A stretch of 64,000 bases of DNA from Pseudovibrio sp. Alg231-02 (lineage in GTDB: Bacteria > Pseudomonadota > Alphaproteobacteria > Rhizobiales > Stappiaceae): positions 133,015-197,014 of the forward strand of contig NZ_FREX01000010.1 of the NCBI RefSeq assembly GCF_900143565.1. The letters run 5' to 3'. The position numbers were made by a program, and so were the translations under genes. Below the pieces are notes generated by a model. The model saw only the letters and a list, made by a program, of their open reading frames with translations. It was not told where the DNA came from and searched no databases. The first letter of the stretch is position 1. The number at the start of each line of letters is the position of its first letter. Below, piece after piece: positions 62,575-64,000 of this stretch.

Positions 62575-64000
62575 CTATTCAACCGTAACGGATTTCGCCA
62601 GGTTACGTGGCTGGTCCACGTCTGTGCCCATGAAGACAGCGGTGTGGTAGGACAGCATTTGCAGTGGCAGTGCGTAGATGAGTGGTGCAACAATTTCAGG
62701 GAGTTCTGGCAGAATGATCATCTGGTCAGCAGCAACACCTGCTGCCTCAGCGCCTTTTTCATCTGTGAACAGAGCAATCTCGCCGCCACGAGCTGCCACT
62801 TCCTGCATGTTGGAAACAGTCTTCTCGTAAACACCATCGAACGGGGCGACAACCAGAACTGGCATGTTCTCGTCAATCAGCGCAATCGGGCCGTGCTTTA
62901 GCTCGCCTGCTGCATAGCCTTCTGCATGAATGTAGGAAAGCTCTTTCAGCTTCAAAGCCCCTTCCAGTGCCAACGGGAAGCTCGTGCCACGGCCAAGGAA
63001 CAGCGCATGGTGCTTCTTGGACATCCACGGTGCCAGCTTTTCGATCTGAGGCTCCAGCTTCAAAGCCTGCATCGCATGAGCGGGTAGTTCGGCAAGAGCA
63101 CCAACCAGATCTTTTTCCTGATCTTCACTCAAGTTTCCACGCTGACGACCAGCAAGAACAGCAAGGCTGGCGAGCACAGCAAGCTGACAGGTGAAGGCTT
63201 TCGTAGACGCAACGCCAATTTCCGGACCAGCAAAGATAGGAAACACCAGATCAGATTCACGTGCAATTGTGCTCTCAGGCACGTTCACCACTGCGCCGAT
63301 GGTCATGCCCTGCTCTTTACAGTAGCGCAGCGATGCAAGAGTATCAGCCGTTTCACCAGACTGAGAAATAAACAGAGCCAGATCACCTTCGCCCAGAGGC
63401 ATTTCGCGATAACGGAACTCCGAAGCGATATCGATGTCTACCGGAAGCCGAGCGTACTTCTCAAACCAATACTTTGCAGTCAGACCCGCGTAATATGCAG
63501 TACCGCATGCGGAAATCACAAGTCGATTGATCTTAGAGAAATCAAAATCATTTCCCTCAGGCAGAGTGACCTTACCCTCATTGAACTTCAGGTACTGCGA
63601 AATTGCATGACCTAAGACTTCTGGTTGCTCATGAATTTCTTTTGCCATGAAGTGACGGTAGTTGCCCTTGTCCATCATGGTAGAACTCACACTGGATGTG
63701 TGAACAGCCCGCTCGGCGGCAACATTGTTTTCATCAAAGATCTGTGCGCCAGCGCGTGTCACAACAACCCAGTCACCCTCTTCAAGGTAACTGATGCGAT
63801 CAGTAAACGGAGACAACGCAATTGCGTCAGAGCCGAGGAACATTTCGCCCTCACCATACCCAACAGCAAGCGGCGAGCCACGGCGTGCGCCAATCATCAG
63901 ATCATCCTGATCAGCAAACAAAATTGCGAGCGAAAAGGCACCTTTCAGACGACCAAGAACGGCAGCAACAGCATCCTGTGGAGACTTACCGCTTTTCACT
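62575..64000 (-). CDS. glmS: Glucosamine-6-phosphate synthase GlmS, C-terminal part (cut by window edge)
   Basis: About 475 of roughly 607 residues are present; the N-terminal glutaminase half is partly beyond the right edge. Remaining glutaminase sequence shows GARRGSPLAVGYGEGEMFLGSDA. The two SIS sugar-isomerase domains contain ISACGTAYYAGL, FISQSGETADTLAS, and KELSYIHAEGYAAGELKHGP. The C-terminus NLAKSVTVE is complete and typical. GlmS makes glucosamine-6-phosphate from fructose-6-phosphate and glutamine, the first step of UDP-GlcNAc synthesis for peptidoglycan and LPS. Confidence 0.97.
   Translation of the reverse strand, partial: VKSGKSPQDAVAAVLGRLKGAFSLAILFADQDDLMIGARRGSPLAVGYGEGEMFLGSDAIALSPFTDRISYLEEGDWVVVTRAGAQIFDENNVAAERAVHTSSVSSTMMDKGNYRHFMAKEIHEQPEVLGHAISQYLKFNEGKVTLPEGNDFDFSKINRLVISACGTAYYAGLTAKYWFEKYARLPVDIDIASEFRYREMPLGEGDLALFISQSGETADTLASLRYCKEQGMTIGAVVNVPESTIARESDLVFPIFAGPEIGVASTKAFTCQLAVLASLAVLAGRQRGNLSEDQEKDLVGALAELPAHAMQALKLEPQIEKLAPWMSKKHHALFLGRGTSFPLALEGALKLKELSYIHAEGYAAGELKHGPIALIDENMPVLVVAPFDGVYEKTVSNMQEVAARGGEIALFTDEKGAEAAGVAADQMIILPELPEIVAPLIYALPLQMLSYHTAVFMGTDVDQPRNLAKSVTVE

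Noticed and set aside
1-64000. CRISPR arrays, tRNA or rRNA genes, insertion sequences, prophage
   Set aside because: No regularly spaced repeats, no tRNA-like cloverleaf or rRNA stretch and no transposase, integrase or phage-structural frames were recognised by eye. A tRNAscan or repeat search would settle this.

Overview
The window looks like the chromosome of a marine, facultatively anaerobic alphaproteobacterium of the Hyphomicrobiales/Stappiaceae kind (Pseudovibrio is my best guess). This is inferred from gene content and moderate GC, not from a marker gene. Two blocks have a gene order I recognise from rhizobia and relatives: nagZ-SPOR-argS-dgt//erpA-xthA at the left, and pdhA-pdhB-pdhC-lpdA-lipA-coq10/ratA-cinA-ispDF-dusB-ntrBC-ntrYX-trkA-dat-hfq-hflX at 26-54 kb. 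A third conserved set (ftsB, mfd, sdhE, recG, DUF502, glmS) closes the right end. No rRNA, tRNA, transposase, integrase or CRISPR array was seen.

Layout. 0-8.5 kb: cut-off nagZ, a 941-residue membrane SPOR protein, argS, dgt, then divergent erpA, a small membrane protein and xthA. 8.5-26 kb is more variable: an MgrA-type aldo/keto reductase, a carboxymuconolactone-decarboxylase-like protein, a D-serine-dehydratase/D-threonine-aldolase-like enzyme, the anaerobic pair pflB and pflA with an FNR-type promoter, a small secreted protein, a translationally coupled aminotransferase-BKACE pair, a MATE exporter with a divergent TetR gene, aroQ, a methyltransferase, arfB, an omega-aminotransferase, mazG and a YdcF-like protein. 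26-40 kb: core genes for RNA regulation (hfq), ribosome rescue/GTPase (hflX), potassium uptake (trkA), nitrogen control (ntrBC, ntrYX), tRNA modification (dusB) and isoprenoid synthesis (ispDF).

40-46.4 kb is an accessory insertion that splits the conserved cinA-coq10-lipA order. It holds a secreted protein of unknown function, a NUDIX hydrolase, an alpha/beta hydrolase, a TetR regulator next to a frameshifted enoyl-CoA hydratase, a short Ada/AraC protein and an EamA exporter. 46.4-54.2 kb carries lipA and the pyruvate dehydrogenase operon, with a family-17 glycosyltransferase inserted between pdhC and lpdA. 54.4-64 kb carries ftsB, mfd, sdhE, recG, two DUF membrane proteins and the C-terminal three quarters of glmS.

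How it works together: pyruvate can be oxidised aerobically by the PDH complex (lipA makes its lipoyl cofactor) or split anaerobically by PflB, activated by PflA. An FNR box 40.5 bp upstream of a predicted start site would switch the latter on without oxygen. I found no clearly new multi-gene system. The best leads are the glycosyltransferase inside the PDH operon, the aminotransferase-BKACE pair, the dyads in the pflB and erpA upstream regions, and two uncharacterised secreted proteins.
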